This document shows positions 9,126 to 16,905 of a stretch of DNA of 55,204 bases, one piece after another. The notes below the pieces were generated by a model. The model made no database searches. It was not told the origin of the DNA and saw only the letters and a list, made by a program, of their open reading frames with translations. Location of the stretch: assembly GCA_026392825.1 (NCBI GenBank), contig JAPLBF010000018.1:11237-66440 (forward strand). Reading direction: 5' to 3'. How positions within the stretch are numbered: position 1 is the stretch's first letter; the number at the start of each line of letters is the position of its first letter. Origin of the DNA: Actinomycetota bacterium (lineage in GTDB: Bacteria; Actinomycetota; Actinomycetes; Nanopelagicales; Nanopelagicaceae). The position numbers were made by a program, and so were the translations under genes.

Positions 9126-10064
9126 CTAGTTGGCGTGAAGTATTGAGTTAAGCCCGCCCCAAGTGCCTGTGCGCACAACAACTTCTAAGCAGCCATCTAA
9201 AGAGTTGCGTCTAAAGAGAAGATCGTTGGCACCTGAGAGTGCACCAGCTTTAACGATTTCACCATCAGGTAAACGTACTTTCGCAGCGGCGGTTATATAA
9301 GTTCCAGCCTCAATCACGCAGTTATCACCAAGTGAAATGCCCAGTCCAGAATTTGCGCCGAGCAAACATTTTTCACCAACAGAGATAACTTCTTTTCCGC
9401 CACCGCTTAGGGTGCCCATAATGGAAGCGCCGCCACCAACATCGCTACCATCACCAACAACGACGCCTGCAGAAATGCGTCCTTCCACCATTGAAGTACC
9501 TAGCGTTCCAGCATTGAAATTAACAAAGCCTTCATGCATCACGGTTGTACCGGGAGCCAAATGCGCACCAAGTCGGACTCGGTCAGCATCTGCCATGCGA
9601 ACTCCAGTAGGAATAATGTAATCAACCATGCGCGGGAATTTATCTACACCAAATACTGTGACGTGACCGAATTTCAAACGCAGCCCGGCACGGACTTCCT
9701 CGAAACCTTCCACGGCGCAAGGACCAGCAGATGTCCAAACCACGTTAGTCAATAGTCCAAAGATTCCATCCATTACCGCGCCATGTGGCTTTACTAAACG
9801 ATGTGAAAGTAAATGAAGGCGAAGATATGCATCGGCAGCGTTTTGTGGGGCAGTTGCAAGATCAATTTCAATTGAAACTAACTCGCGCTTTACTTTTCGA
9901 ACTTCATCTACTCCTACGAGAGCAGAAAGCGATTTCTCTGGTTGACCAGTTAGCGCTCCTAGCGATGGATTTGGAAACCAAACATCGAGAACGTTTGTGC
10001 CAGATAAAGTTGCAATTCCGTGGCCAGATGCCAGCCCAGAAGGCGCTTGCTTTGATGAAGACAT
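9126..10064 (-). CDS. dapD: 2,3,4,5-tetrahydropyridine-2,6-dicarboxylate N-succinyltransferase
   Basis: A 312-residue left-handed beta-helix enzyme of the actinobacterial DapD type. It succinylates tetrahydrodipicolinate in the succinylase branch to diaminopimelate and lysine. Hexapeptide repeats fill residues 150-290 (V-R-L-G-A-H-L-A-P-G-T-T-V-M-H-E-G, S-A-G-V-V-V-G-D-G-S-D-V-G-G-G-A, L-L-G-A-N-S-G-L-G). The C-terminal G-T-W-G-G-L-N segment is typical. DapC, which uses its product, is at 29671. The start has TAGGCT 6 nt upstream, suggesting a leaderless message. Confidence 0.95.
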   Translation of the reverse strand: MSSSKQAPSGLASGHGIATLSGTNVLDVWFPNPSLGALTGQPEKSLSALVGVDEVRKVKRELVSIEIDLATAPQNAADAYLRLHLLSHRLVKPHGAVMDGIFGLLTNVVWTSAGPCAVEGFEEVRAGLRLKFGHVTVFGVDKFPRMVDYIIPTGVRMADADRVRLGAHLAPGTTVMHEGFVNFNAGTLGTSMVEGRISAGVVVGDGSDVGGGASIMGTLSGGGKEVISVGEKCLLGANSGLGISLGDNCVIEAGTYITAAAKVRLPDGEIVKAGALSGANDLLFRRNSLDGCLEVVVRTGTWGGLNSILHAN

Positions 10065-10070
10065 GCGATA

Positions 10071-10087
10071 AGCCTAACCCCTATCCT
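10071..10087. promoter_or_regulatory. Divergent leaderless promoters of dapD and the LOG gene
   Basis: In the 30-nt gap, TAGGCT on the minus strand (complement of 10071-10076) ends 6 nt before the dapD ATG, and TATCCT on the plus strand (10082-10087) ends 7 nt before the LOG ATG. The two -10 elements are only 5 bp apart. Confidence 0.5.
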
Positions 10088-10094
10088 TTGGCTT

Positions 10095-10637
10095 ATGCGT
10101 ATCGCCGTTTATTGCTCTTCCTCACAGACTATAGATCCAAAATATATTGAGTTGGCGCGCGATCTTGGTGCAGGCATCGCAATGCGATCCTGGGAATTGG
10201 TTTCCGGCGGTGGGCATATTTCTGCAATGGGAGCCGTCTCGCGTGGGGCGCGTGAATCCGGCGGGAGAACTATTGGAGTTATCCCACAACGATTAGTCGA
10301 TATCGAATTTGCGGATAAAGAATGCGATGAACTGCATGTCGTTGATTCAATGCGAAACCGCAAGGCAATGATTGAAGATCTATCAGATGCCTTCATCGCT
10401 CTTCCTGGAGGAATCGGCACTTTAGAAGAGCTATTTGAAATTTGGGTGGGTCGCTTTCTTAAGTTTCACTCCAAGCCGGTAATTGTCTTAGATCCTTTTG
10501 ATTTATATGCACCGCTTGCAACGCTAATTGATCATTTAGAAGAGCATGGATTTGTAAAGCCTGGACAACGCGAACTGCTGCACTGGGCCAGAAGTATTGA
10601 CGAAGCTCTCGATATCGCTTCTGGTTCAAGAAAATAG
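10095..10637 (+). CDS. LOG family (TIGR00730) nucleoside-monophosphate phosphoribohydrolase
   Basis: A 180-residue Rossmann protein of the LOG/YvdD family. These enzymes cleave the N-glycosidic bond of (cytokinin) nucleoside 5'-monophosphates. It begins with V-Y-C-S-S-S-Q, has L-V-S-G-G-G-H-I-S-A-M-G-A-V-S near residue 36, and carries the defining P-G-G-I-G-T-L-E-E-L-F-E-I-W motif near residue 104. Family length is normal. It is divergent from dapD, as in mycobacteria. The bacterial physiological substrate is unclear. Confidence 0.9.
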   Translation: MRIAVYCSSSQTIDPKYIELARDLGAGIAMRSWELVSGGGHISAMGAVSRGARESGGRTIGVIPQRLVDIEFADKECDELHVVDSMRNRKAMIEDLSDAFIALPGGIGTLEELFEIWVGRFLKFHSKPVIVLDPFDLYAPLATLIDHLEEHGFVKPGQRELLHWARSIDEALDIASGSRK

Positions 10638-10651
10638 TTAATAACTTAGCC

Positions 10652-11107
10652 ATGAGCCACAACATTCATATCTCTGTAAATCTGCCTTGCGATCGTGCGC
10701 GCGCCTGGGAAGCGATTGCTGATTGGGAGGGCCAGGGGGATTGGATGTTACAAAGTAAAGTTTGGGTGACTTCCGAAATTCGCGAAGGTATTGGTACAAC
10801 GATTGCTGCATTTACTGGACCGTTCTATAAACGCTATCCACGATTTTCCAAACTTGGTTTACTGGACACAATGGTGGTTACAAATTGGCAACCACCAACT
10901 CGTTGCGATGTAATGCATACTGGCAAAATTTTGCGAGGAGTCGGAACCTTTGAGTTAGTTGAAATTTCAAAAGATAAGGTTCGATTTAATTGGTCTGAAG
11001 ATATTGAGTGCTCTCGCCTGCAATTCTTAGCGATATTCCCGTTTTTGTGGATCGGTGTACGAATATCTCTGGCTCGCCTCTCCACATCACTACGCCCACC
11101 CGAGTAA
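10652..11107 (+). CDS. SRPBCC (START-like) superfamily protein
   Basis: A 151-residue protein beginning with a beta strand I-H-I-S-V-N-L-P-C-D and A-W-E-A-I-A-D-W-E, the usual entrance of polyketide-cyclase/dehydrase-type helix-grip folds. The later strand pattern (T-R-C-D-V-M-H-T-G-K and G-V-G-T-F-E-L-V) agrees. Such proteins bind hydrophobic ligands; no catalytic residues identify a substrate. It lies 14 nt after the LOG gene. The call rests on fold-like pattern only, so function is unknown. Confidence 0.75.
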   Translation: MSHNIHISVNLPCDRARAWEAIADWEGQGDWMLQSKVWVTSEIREGIGTTIAAFTGPFYKRYPRFSKLGLLDTMVVTNWQPPTRCDVMHTGKILRGVGTFELVEISKDKVRFNWSEDIECSRLQFLAIFPFLWIGVRISLARLSTSLRPPE

Positions 11108-11110
11108 CCT
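11105..11110 (+). promoter_or_regulatory. -10 element for the sigma region 4 gene
   Basis: TAACCT ends 7 nt before the ATG at 11118 and overlaps the TAA stop of the preceding gene. Confidence 0.4.
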
Positions 11111-11117
11111 TGCACCT

Positions 11118-11312
11118 ATGACCGCGCCTTTATCCCTCCCGGATGCCTTGGCGCAGTTACCGGAAGAAGAGCGAATCATTTTGTCTCTTCATTATCTTCG
11201 TTCACTTCCAAGCCAAGAGATCGCACAAATGCTCGGTGTGCCCGAAAAATCGGTACTGGCGGTAATGGCATCTGGAAAAGCGCGAATTACCGCTCTTCTG
11301 GGGCTGGGCTAA
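11118..11312 (+). CDS. Stand-alone sigma-70 region 4-like helix-turn-helix protein
   Basis: A 64-residue protein made almost only of a sigma-70 region 4: A-L-A-Q-L-P-E-E-E-R-I-I-L-S-L-H-Y (residues 10-26) followed by S-Q-E-I-A-Q-M-L-G-V-P-E-K-S-V near residues 33-47, the -35-reading helix-turn-helix of ECF-type sigma factors. Regions 2 and 3 are missing and there is no adjacent frame that could supply them. The ATG at 11118 is chosen because TAACCT lies 7 nt before it. It may be a small regulator rather than a working sigma factor; function unknown. Confidence 0.7.
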   Translation: MTAPLSLPDALAQLPEEERIILSLHYLRSLPSQEIAQMLGVPEKSVLAVMASGKARITALLGLG

Positions 11313-11451
11313 GGGGCGCTGCCCTCTCCGATTTCATACCTAGCCAGATATGCGAGATACTTATCTTCTGCAATTCCCCAGCAATACAGGTGGCGCCCAT
11401 AAAGGCTCACTCATCTTCGGTAGTAAATAGGCAATTAAAGGAGACTTCCCA
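11313..11451. other. Intergenic stretch before DUF3117
   Basis: 139 nt without a supported gene. A weak GGGC-GCT-GCCC stem follows the sigma-like gene but has no T-run, and AAGGAG lies just before the DUF3117 start. No clear promoter could be assigned, though this gene probably has a leadered transcript. Confidence 0.4.
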
Positions 11452-11631
11452 ATGGCAGCCATGAAACCTCGTACTGGTGATGGACCGATGGAAGTAACCA
11501 AGGAAGCTCGCTCGCTAGTTATGCGAATTCCACTTGAAGGCGGGGGACGCCTAGTTGTCGAAATGAATCCGCAAGAAGCAAATAACCTAAGCGCCGCCCT
11601 TGAAGCGGCAGTGGCTTTAATCAAAAAGTAA
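11452..11631 (+). CDS. DUF3117 domain protein
   Basis: A 59-residue protein, MAAMKPRTGDGPMEVTKEAR onward, a near-standard DUF3117 sequence conserved across actinobacteria (an M. tuberculosis homologue lies at Rv1211). The middle reads I-P-L-E-G-G-G-R-L-V-V-E-M and the C-terminus is an A-A-L-E-A-A-V helix. The AAGGAG ribosome site has an 8-nt spacing. Its function is unknown; strong conservation of such a small protein suggests a core role. Confidence 0.88.
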   Translation: MAAMKPRTGDGPMEVTKEARSLVMRIPLEGGGRLVVEMNPQEANNLSAALEAAVALIKK

Positions 11632-11686
11632 TTCAATTTAACTCAATTTTTCCCCTTTCAACTACACTTTCTGGCCTGGCACTCGC

Positions 11687-11692
11687 TAGCCT
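11687..11692 (+). promoter_or_regulatory. -10 element for leaderless pepA
   Basis: TAGCCT ends 9 nt before the ATG at 11702 and overlaps the upstream in-frame TTG at 11693 by none of its bases; it favours the ATG start. Confidence 0.4.
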
Positions 11693-11701
11693 TTGGCAAT
11701 C

Positions 11702-13237
11702 ATGACCACCAAGACTGCGCCTAAATCTCGTTCAAATTTTTCTGCCTCGCTGCTCACTCCGATCGAGGTTTCCGTAGACGCGCTCGCAGATTCTCAGGCA
11801 ATTGCGATTGGCTTTACAGCCGATTCCAACACTCCCGCATCTTTTGATTTTCCAGCAAATGGCGCACTCGTAAAAAAGTTAGAAAAGTTATTTGATTTAA
11901 ATTTACGAGATGAACTGGAATTTTTCTCTGCTACTGGCAAAACAGGAGAGTTATTTGAAATTCCGGTTGCATCAGATCTAATGCAAGCAGACCGAATTCT
12001 TTTACTTGGACTAGGGGACGCAACCACTCCATCAATTCGCCAAGCAGGTGCAGCGCTCGGTCGAAAAGGGCGAGGCAAAGCCACAGTAATCTCCTCCATC
12101 TGCGTTGCAAACCACGATCAGTTAAAGGCATTTGCGATTTCGGTACAGCTAGGCGCGTATATATGGACGCAAAAAACTGGAGCCACACAAGAATTACCGC
12201 AATTTTTATTTGCCACTGAAAAACCAGATGTAATTGTTGACGCAGGTGTAATTGCAAGCGCAATTTCACGCACTCGCGATTTGATCCACGCCCCTTCAAA
12301 TATCAAGACTCCACTTTGGATGGCGACTGAGGCAGAGAAGATTGCTGAAGAAAATGCCCTAGATATTCGAATCTTGTCTGGAAAAGAGTTAGCCGAATTT
12401 GGCGGGCTACGAGCTGTTGGAAATTCTTCACCGAATCCTGGGCCTCGTTTTGTTGAAATTTCATATAGCCCACGGGGAAAGAAAAAGAATTTTGGCGCAC
12501 TTCCGCACGTGGTAATTGTTGGCAAGGGAATTACTTTTGATACTGGTGGAATTTCTCTCAAGCGCCCCTACGACATTATGATGGCGATGAAGTCGGATAT
12601 GGCTGGATCTGCCGCCGCACTCGGCGCAATAAGCGCACTTTCGCATTTTCAACCACAAGTGCACGTCACCGTTTTAATGATGCTCGCAGAAAATGCGCTC
12701 TCCGGAACCGCGCAGCGTCCGAGTGATGTTATTACCCAATATGGTGGAAAGACCGTTGAGATTTTAGATACCGACGCTGAAGGCAGATTGGTTCTAGCCG
12801 ATGGAATCGCTTACGCAGTAAAGAATCTAAAGCCAGATTACATAATTGATATAGCAACTCTGACTGGCGCAGCAACCTTAGGTTTAGGAAGACAACATGC
12901 TGCGATGTATACCCGCGATGAAAAACTCGCTAAGAACTTTTATGAAGCAGGGCAGCGCTCAGGCGATCGCGTTTGGCATATGCCGCTCGTAGATGATTAT
13001 CAAGAAGCGCTAGAAAGTCCGATAGCGGATCTAAGCCATGTAACGGGGAAGAAAAAATTTAGCGCTGGTTCTATTACGGCAGCGCTCTTTCTCGAACAAT
13101 TTGCTGGAGATCATGCTTGGGTTCACTTCGATATTGCTGGCGTAGCGCGCAGTGAAGCCGATTCTGGCGAAAATCCTAAAGGCGGAACTGGTTTTGGGGT
13201 CCGACTTCTTATCGAATGGCTAACCACACTCAAATGA
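11702..13237 (+). CDS. pepA: Leucyl aminopeptidase (M17)
   Basis: A 511-residue cytosolic metallo-aminopeptidase. An N-terminal macro-like domain (about 1-170) precedes the catalytic domain. Active-site motifs are visible: V-G-K-G-I-T-F-D-T-G-G-I-S-L-K (metal-binding Asp and catalytic Lys), D-M-A-G-S-A-A-A-L-G, and the family signature D-T-D-A-E-G-R-L-V-L-A-D. Length is standard. The ATG at 11702 is preferred to the TTG at 11693. Its stop overlaps the methyltransferase start (ATGA), so the two are likely coupled. Confidence 0.95.
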   Translation: MTTKTAPKSRSNFSASLLTPIEVSVDALADSQAIAIGFTADSNTPASFDFPANGALVKKLEKLFDLNLRDELEFFSATGKTGELFEIPVASDLMQADRILLLGLGDATTPSIRQAGAALGRKGRGKATVISSICVANHDQLKAFAISVQLGAYIWTQKTGATQELPQFLFATEKPDVIVDAGVIASAISRTRDLIHAPSNIKTPLWMATEAEKIAEENALDIRILSGKELAEFGGLRAVGNSSPNPGPRFVEISYSPRGKKKNFGALPHVVIVGKGITFDTGGISLKRPYDIMMAMKSDMAGSAAALGAISALSHFQPQVHVTVLMMLAENALSGTAQRPSDVITQYGGKTVEILDTDAEGRLVLADGIAYAVKNLKPDYIIDIATLTGAATLGLGRQHAAMYTRDEKLAKNFYEAGQRSGDRVWHMPLVDDYQEALESPIADLSHVTGKKKFSAGSITAALFLEQFAGDHAWVHFDIAGVARSEADSGENPKGGTGFGVRLLIEWLTTLK

Positions 13238-13860
13238 TGATTGATCCGCACACTTATGCAGAAAGTTTCCTGCCCGAAGATGAAGTGAAGCGAAATGCGC
13301 GCGCTGTTGGTGAAGAAATGGGCGCAACAGATGCCACTGCAGGCACCGGCGCTTACCTAAAACATTTGGCACATATTTTATCAGCTCAGTCAGTTGTTGA
13401 AATAGGCACTGGTTCTGGCGTAGGAGCGCTCTGGGTTTTAGAAGGCATGTTGGCAAGCGGAACACTTACTTCTATAGATAACGAGATGGAACATAGCAAC
13501 GCTGCCAAGAACGCGTTTTTAGATGCAGATATCGCGGCAGCTCGCTTTCGTTTAATTACTAATCCCGCAATGGAAGTTGTTACGAAATTGGCAGACCGTG
13601 CATACGACCTGGTTATCTTTCGTCACAACCCAGAAGATTTACCTTTTGCAATGAATGAAGCGCATCGCATTTTGCGCAGCGGTGGCGTCTTTGTAATTGA
13701 TAATTTCTTTGGCGAAGAAAAAGTCTCAGATCCAGCACAGCGTGACCCAAAAACGGTTGCGCTCCGTGAGGCTGGGAAATCACTGAAAAACCAGGTAGAC
13801 CTTTGGGTGACTTCACTCATCCCAGTCGGCGATGGTTTGTTACTTGCGACAAAACTGTAG
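13234..13860 (+). CDS. SAM-dependent O-methyltransferase (class I, family 3)
   Basis: A 208-residue Rossmann methyltransferase. The SAM-binding motif V-V-E-I-G-T-G-S-G-V-G-A-L-W lies near residue 54, with D-N-E-M-E-H-S near 80 and Y-D-L-V-I-F near 117. This matches the small O-methyltransferases placed upstream of sigE-htrA in actinobacteria (M. tuberculosis Rv1220c type). The ATG at 13234 overlaps the pepA stop (ATGA); an in-frame ATG at 13216 would overlap pepA by 22 nt. The natural acceptor is unknown. Confidence 0.85.
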   Translation: MMIDPHTYAESFLPEDEVKRNARAVGEEMGATDATAGTGAYLKHLAHILSAQSVVEIGTGSGVGALWVLEGMLASGTLTSIDNEMEHSNAAKNAFLDADIAAARFRLITNPAMEVVTKLADRAYDLVIFRHNPEDLPFAMNEAHRILRSGGVFVIDNFFGEEKVSDPAQRDPKTVALREAGKSLKNQVDLWVTSLIPVGDGLLLATKL

Positions 13861-13872
13861 GAAGATAGGTAT

Positions 13873-15012
13873 ATGAGTAACTCACAGCCATCAGGTGCGC
13901 CTGGCACAAATGGGCCTTGGTGGATACCCGCAACTAAAAATGGCAAATCAAATCTCATAACTCGCTCTAATGCGATTCTCTTAGCCTTTGTTGCCGGATT
14001 GGTGGGTTCAATTTTTGGTGCATCTTCATCCGGATCGCTATTTGGGCACTCTATAAATATTTCTCGTACTTCAGACTCAATTGAACGCGCACCTGGCTCT
14101 GTCGCCGATCTTGCAAAACGAGTGATTCCCTCTGTTGTTTCAATCGAGGCGAGTACAAAAGATGGTGGCGCAACAGGCACTGGTTTTGTGATTGAAAGTA
14201 ATGGATACATCCTGACAAATAATCACGTAATTGCAGAAGCGGTAACAGGTAAGGGCACAATAACCGTAACGTTGAATAGTGGTCAGGAATACACTGCCAA
14301 AGTTATCGGTCGAGATTCATCGTATGACTTAGCAGTTCTTAAAATTGCCGTAACCGGATTGCCAGCATTGCAATTTGGAGATAGCGACAAAGTGGCTGTA
14401 GGAGATTCGGTGATTGCGATTGGTTCTCCGCTAGGACTTTCCGGAACAGTTACTTTAGGAATCATTAGCGCCAAGAATCGTGCAGTAACTGCGGGCGAAA
14501 CCGGTAGCGATAACTCATTTATAAATGCACTGCAAACGGATGCAGCAATTAATCCAGGTAATTCAGGTGGGCCGTTAGTTGACTCAACTGGCTCGGTTAT
14601 CGGCGTTAACTCAGCCATTGCAACCCTAGGAACCTCCCTTGGTTCACAAAGCGGATCTATTGGCCTGGGTTTTGCGATTCCAATTAACCAAGCACGTACG
14701 ACTGCCGATCAGTTAATCAAAAATGGAAAAGCAACATACCCAGTCATAGGCGTATCTATAGATATGAAATTTGATGGTGAAGGCGCGCTTATTACCAAAA
14801 ACGATAAGGCAATTCTTCCAGGAGGGCCGGCAGCAAAAGCGGGGCTTAAAGCCGGAGATGTCATTACCAAGTTTGATGGACGTGCGATTGCTACCGCCGA
14901 AGAATTAATCGTTGCGATTCGCGCTAAGAGCGTTGGCGATAAAGTTGAACTTACATACGTGCGCAATGGAGTCAGTGCTACGGCAACCATCGTTCTGGAA
15001 GCTGGAAAGTAG
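13873..15012 (+). CDS. htrA: HtrA/DegP-type serine protease with PDZ domain
   Basis: A 379-residue membrane-anchored protease for envelope protein quality control. A short cytoplasmic head precedes one membrane helix (about residues 36-55), a trypsin-like domain (75-265) and a PDZ domain (280-375). The triad is visible: His in L-T-N-N-H-V-I, Asp in S-Y-D-L-A-V-L, and Ser231 in P-G-N-S-G-G-P. The cytoplasmic head is short compared with mycobacterial HtrA. tatB follows after 4 nt. Actinobacteria usually have an ECF sigma and anti-sigma gene just upstream; none is here. Confidence 0.93.
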   Translation: MSNSQPSGAPGTNGPWWIPATKNGKSNLITRSNAILLAFVAGLVGSIFGASSSGSLFGHSINISRTSDSIERAPGSVADLAKRVIPSVVSIEASTKDGGATGTGFVIESNGYILTNNHVIAEAVTGKGTITVTLNSGQEYTAKVIGRDSSYDLAVLKIAVTGLPALQFGDSDKVAVGDSVIAIGSPLGLSGTVTLGIISAKNRAVTAGETGSDNSFINALQTDAAINPGNSGGPLVDSTGSVIGVNSAIATLGTSLGSQSGSIGLGFAIPINQARTTADQLIKNGKATYPVIGVSIDMKFDGEGALITKNDKAILPGGPAAKAGLKAGDVITKFDGRAIATAEELIVAIRAKSVGDKVELTYVRNGVSATATIVLEAGK

Positions 15013-15016
15013 AGAT

Positions 15017-15319
15017 ATGTTCTTTGATTTTGGAGCTGGTGAAGTATTTGGTCTGGCTCTACTTGCGATCATTTTAGTTGGCCCAGATCGACTACCCAAT
15101 TTGGCTTCAGATGCTGCGAAATTAGTAAAAAAGATTAAAGCTCTATCTCAAACTGCTACATCAGAGCTTCGTCAAAATTTAGGACCGGGATTTGAAGATC
15201 TTAAACCATCTGATTTACACCCAAGAAAGTTTATTAAAAAACATATAGCAAGCGCGCTAGAAGAAGATGAAGGAACACCAGCAAAGTTCAAGGCCAAGAT
15301 TGATCCAGATTTACTATGA
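15017..15319 (+). CDS. tatB: Sec-independent translocase TatB
   Basis: A 100-residue protein with the TatA/B layout: F-G-A-G-E-V-F-G-L-A-L-L-A-I-I-L-V-G-P-D-R-L membrane helix (residues 5-26), then an amphipathic helix (N-L-A-S-D-A-A-K-L-V-K-K) and a charged tail. The G-P-D-R-L-P hinge and its place between htrA and mrp point to TatB rather than TatA. TatB helps bind twin-arginine substrates with TatC. The ATG at 15017 lies 4 nt after htrA, and the stop overlaps mrp by 4 nt. Confidence 0.88.
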   Translation: MFFDFGAGEVFGLALLAIILVGPDRLPNLASDAAKLVKKIKALSQTATSELRQNLGPGFEDLKPSDLHPRKFIKKHIASALEEDEGTPAKFKAKIDPDLL

Positions 15320-16437
15320 CAACACTTGAATTAGTACACCAAGCGCTGGCAACTGTTTCAGATCCCGAACTACATCGCCCACTGCCAGACCTGGGAATGG
15401 TTGAATCAGTCTTAATAAATGGCTCACTCGCCGAATTGAAGATACTTTTAACGATCTCAGGTTGCCCTATGCAAGATCGTCTTAGATCAGATATCACTGC
15501 AGCCGTAACTCAAGTCCCAGATATAAAAGAGGTTGTAATTGTTTTCGGGGTTATGTCGGAAGAACAAAGAAATAACGTTAAGAAATTACTTCGTGGTGGT
15601 CGTGAGAAATTCATACCTTTCGCACAACCAGACTCGTTAACGCGGGTAATTGGTATTGCATCTGGCAAAGGTGGCGTTGGTAAATCTTCGCTCACCACAA
15701 ATTTGGCAATATCTGCCGCCCAGCGTGGGCTTCGAGTTGGAATTTTAGATGCTGATGTTTATGGACACTCGATACCTCGATTAATGGGGTTGATGGGGCA
15801 GCGTCCCACAGCGATCGACCAGATGTTTATTCCGCTTGAATCATATGGAGTAAAAGTTGTTTCAATGGAGATGTTTAAGCCAGAACGCGCTGACGCTGTC
15901 GCCTATCGCGGTCCGTTATTGCACCGCGTGTTGGAGCAACTTTTATCTGATGCATATTGGGGAGATTTAGATCTACTTTTGATCGATCTACCGCCCGGCA
16001 CTGGTGATTTGGCAATTTCACTAGGACAGTTGATTCCAACATCTGAAATTTTAGTTGTCACGACTCCACAGATTGCAGCGGCCGAGGTTGCTGAGCGCGC
16101 GGGTCGCATCGCACACCAAATTCACCAACGGGTTATTGGGGTAATTGAAAATATGTCGGCCTTTCCTTGCCCACATTGCAATGATGAGATCGCACTATTC
16201 GGCGCAGGTGGCGGAGAAGAAACTGCTTCCCGTCTCTCCACGCTAGTTGGAACCGACGTTCCCTTGCTCGGCAAAGTGCCCTTCAGTACCGAGTTGCGCA
16301 CAGGTGGCGACGATGGCAAACCAATTGTTGTAGCGGATCCGGATTCACCAAGTGCAAAAGCGATTTCAGGTATATCTGCCAAGTTAATGGTTAGAAGTAG
16401 CTCTTTACTTCGAGTCAGACTGGGGCTTAGTACGTAA
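15316..16437 (+). CDS. mrp: Mrp/NBP35-type Fe-S cluster carrier ATPase
   Basis: A 373-residue P-loop ATPase (ApbC/Mrp) that carries iron-sulfur clusters to apoproteins. A DUF59/MIP18-like domain (residues 1-80) leads into A-S-G-K-G-G-V-G-K-S-S (deviant Walker A, near 117), D-A-D-V-Y-G-H-S-I-P-R and L-P-P-G-T-G-D, then the cluster-binding C-P-H-C pair near residue 288. It starts inside the tatB stop and its 3' end overlaps the convergent DUF1003 gene by 33 nt. Confidence 0.93.
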   Translation: MTTLELVHQALATVSDPELHRPLPDLGMVESVLINGSLAELKILLTISGCPMQDRLRSDITAAVTQVPDIKEVVIVFGVMSEEQRNNVKKLLRGGREKFIPFAQPDSLTRVIGIASGKGGVGKSSLTTNLAISAAQRGLRVGILDADVYGHSIPRLMGLMGQRPTAIDQMFIPLESYGVKVVSMEMFKPERADAVAYRGPLLHRVLEQLLSDAYWGDLDLLLIDLPPGTGDLAISLGQLIPTSEILVVTTPQIAAAEVAERAGRIAHQIHQRVIGVIENMSAFPCPHCNDEIALFGAGGGEETASRLSTLVGTDVPLLGKVPFSTELRTGGDDGKPIVVADPDSPSAKAISGISAKLMVRSSSLLRVRLGLST

Positions 16438-16905
16438 ATCTTTTAGTAAATCTTCCAATTCATTACGCATAAAGTCACGGGTCGCAACTTCGCCCAGTGC
16501 GATACGCAAGCTAGCGAGTTCGCGAGTTAAGTACTCTGTATCTGCGATAGAACGTGAATTTTGCGCACGATCTTCATTTAGCGAAATGCGATCGCGGTCT
16601 GCTTGCCGATTTTGCGCAAGCAGAATTAGCGGTGCAGCGTAGGAAGCTTGTAGCGACAAGATCAAAGTTAAGAAAATAAATGGATAGTCATCAAAACGTA
16701 GATCGCGTGGTGCGAGAAAATTCCAGAGCACCCAAGTAAGAACGAATGCGGTCATGTAAACCAAGAAACGTGCTGTACCCAAGAAGCGGGCAAAACGTTC
16801 AGAGAGGCGTCCAAAAACTTCAGGATCGTAATTAGGGCGCAATGAACGACGAGATTCGCGAGGTGTATCTAAACCAGTTTTGCGCGTAGTTAATGAACGT
16901 GCCAT
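16405..16905 (-). CDS. DUF1003 family membrane protein
   Basis: A 166-residue protein with two hydrophobic segments (about residues 43-62 and 75-100), including the family-typical V-L-W-N-F-L-A-P and Y-P-F-I-F-L-T-L-I-L-S-L-Q-A-S-Y-A-A-P-L-I-L-L, then Q-N-R-Q-A-D-R-D-R. Function is unknown. It is translationally coupled (TAATG) to the MgtE/CBS gene, an association seen in mycobacteria (Rv1232c-Rv1234 region), which suggests a joint ion-related role. The 3' end overlaps mrp by 33 nt. Confidence 0.9.
   Translation of the reverse strand: MARSLTTRKTGLDTPRESRRSLRPNYDPEVFGRLSERFARFLGTARFLVYMTAFVLTWVLWNFLAPRDLRFDDYPFIFLTLILSLQASYAAPLILLAQNRQADRDRISLNEDRAQNSRSIADTEYLTRELASLRIALGEVATRDFMRNELEDLLKDLRTKPQSDSK

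Noticed and set aside
11313-11335. GGGC-GCT-GCCC hairpin as a terminator after the sigma-like gene
   Set aside because: Only 4 bp, and no T-run follows.
13623-14210. 195-codon open frame on the minus strand
   Set aside because: Antisense to the O-methyltransferase and htrA starts; no recognisable protein and no promoter or ribosome site.
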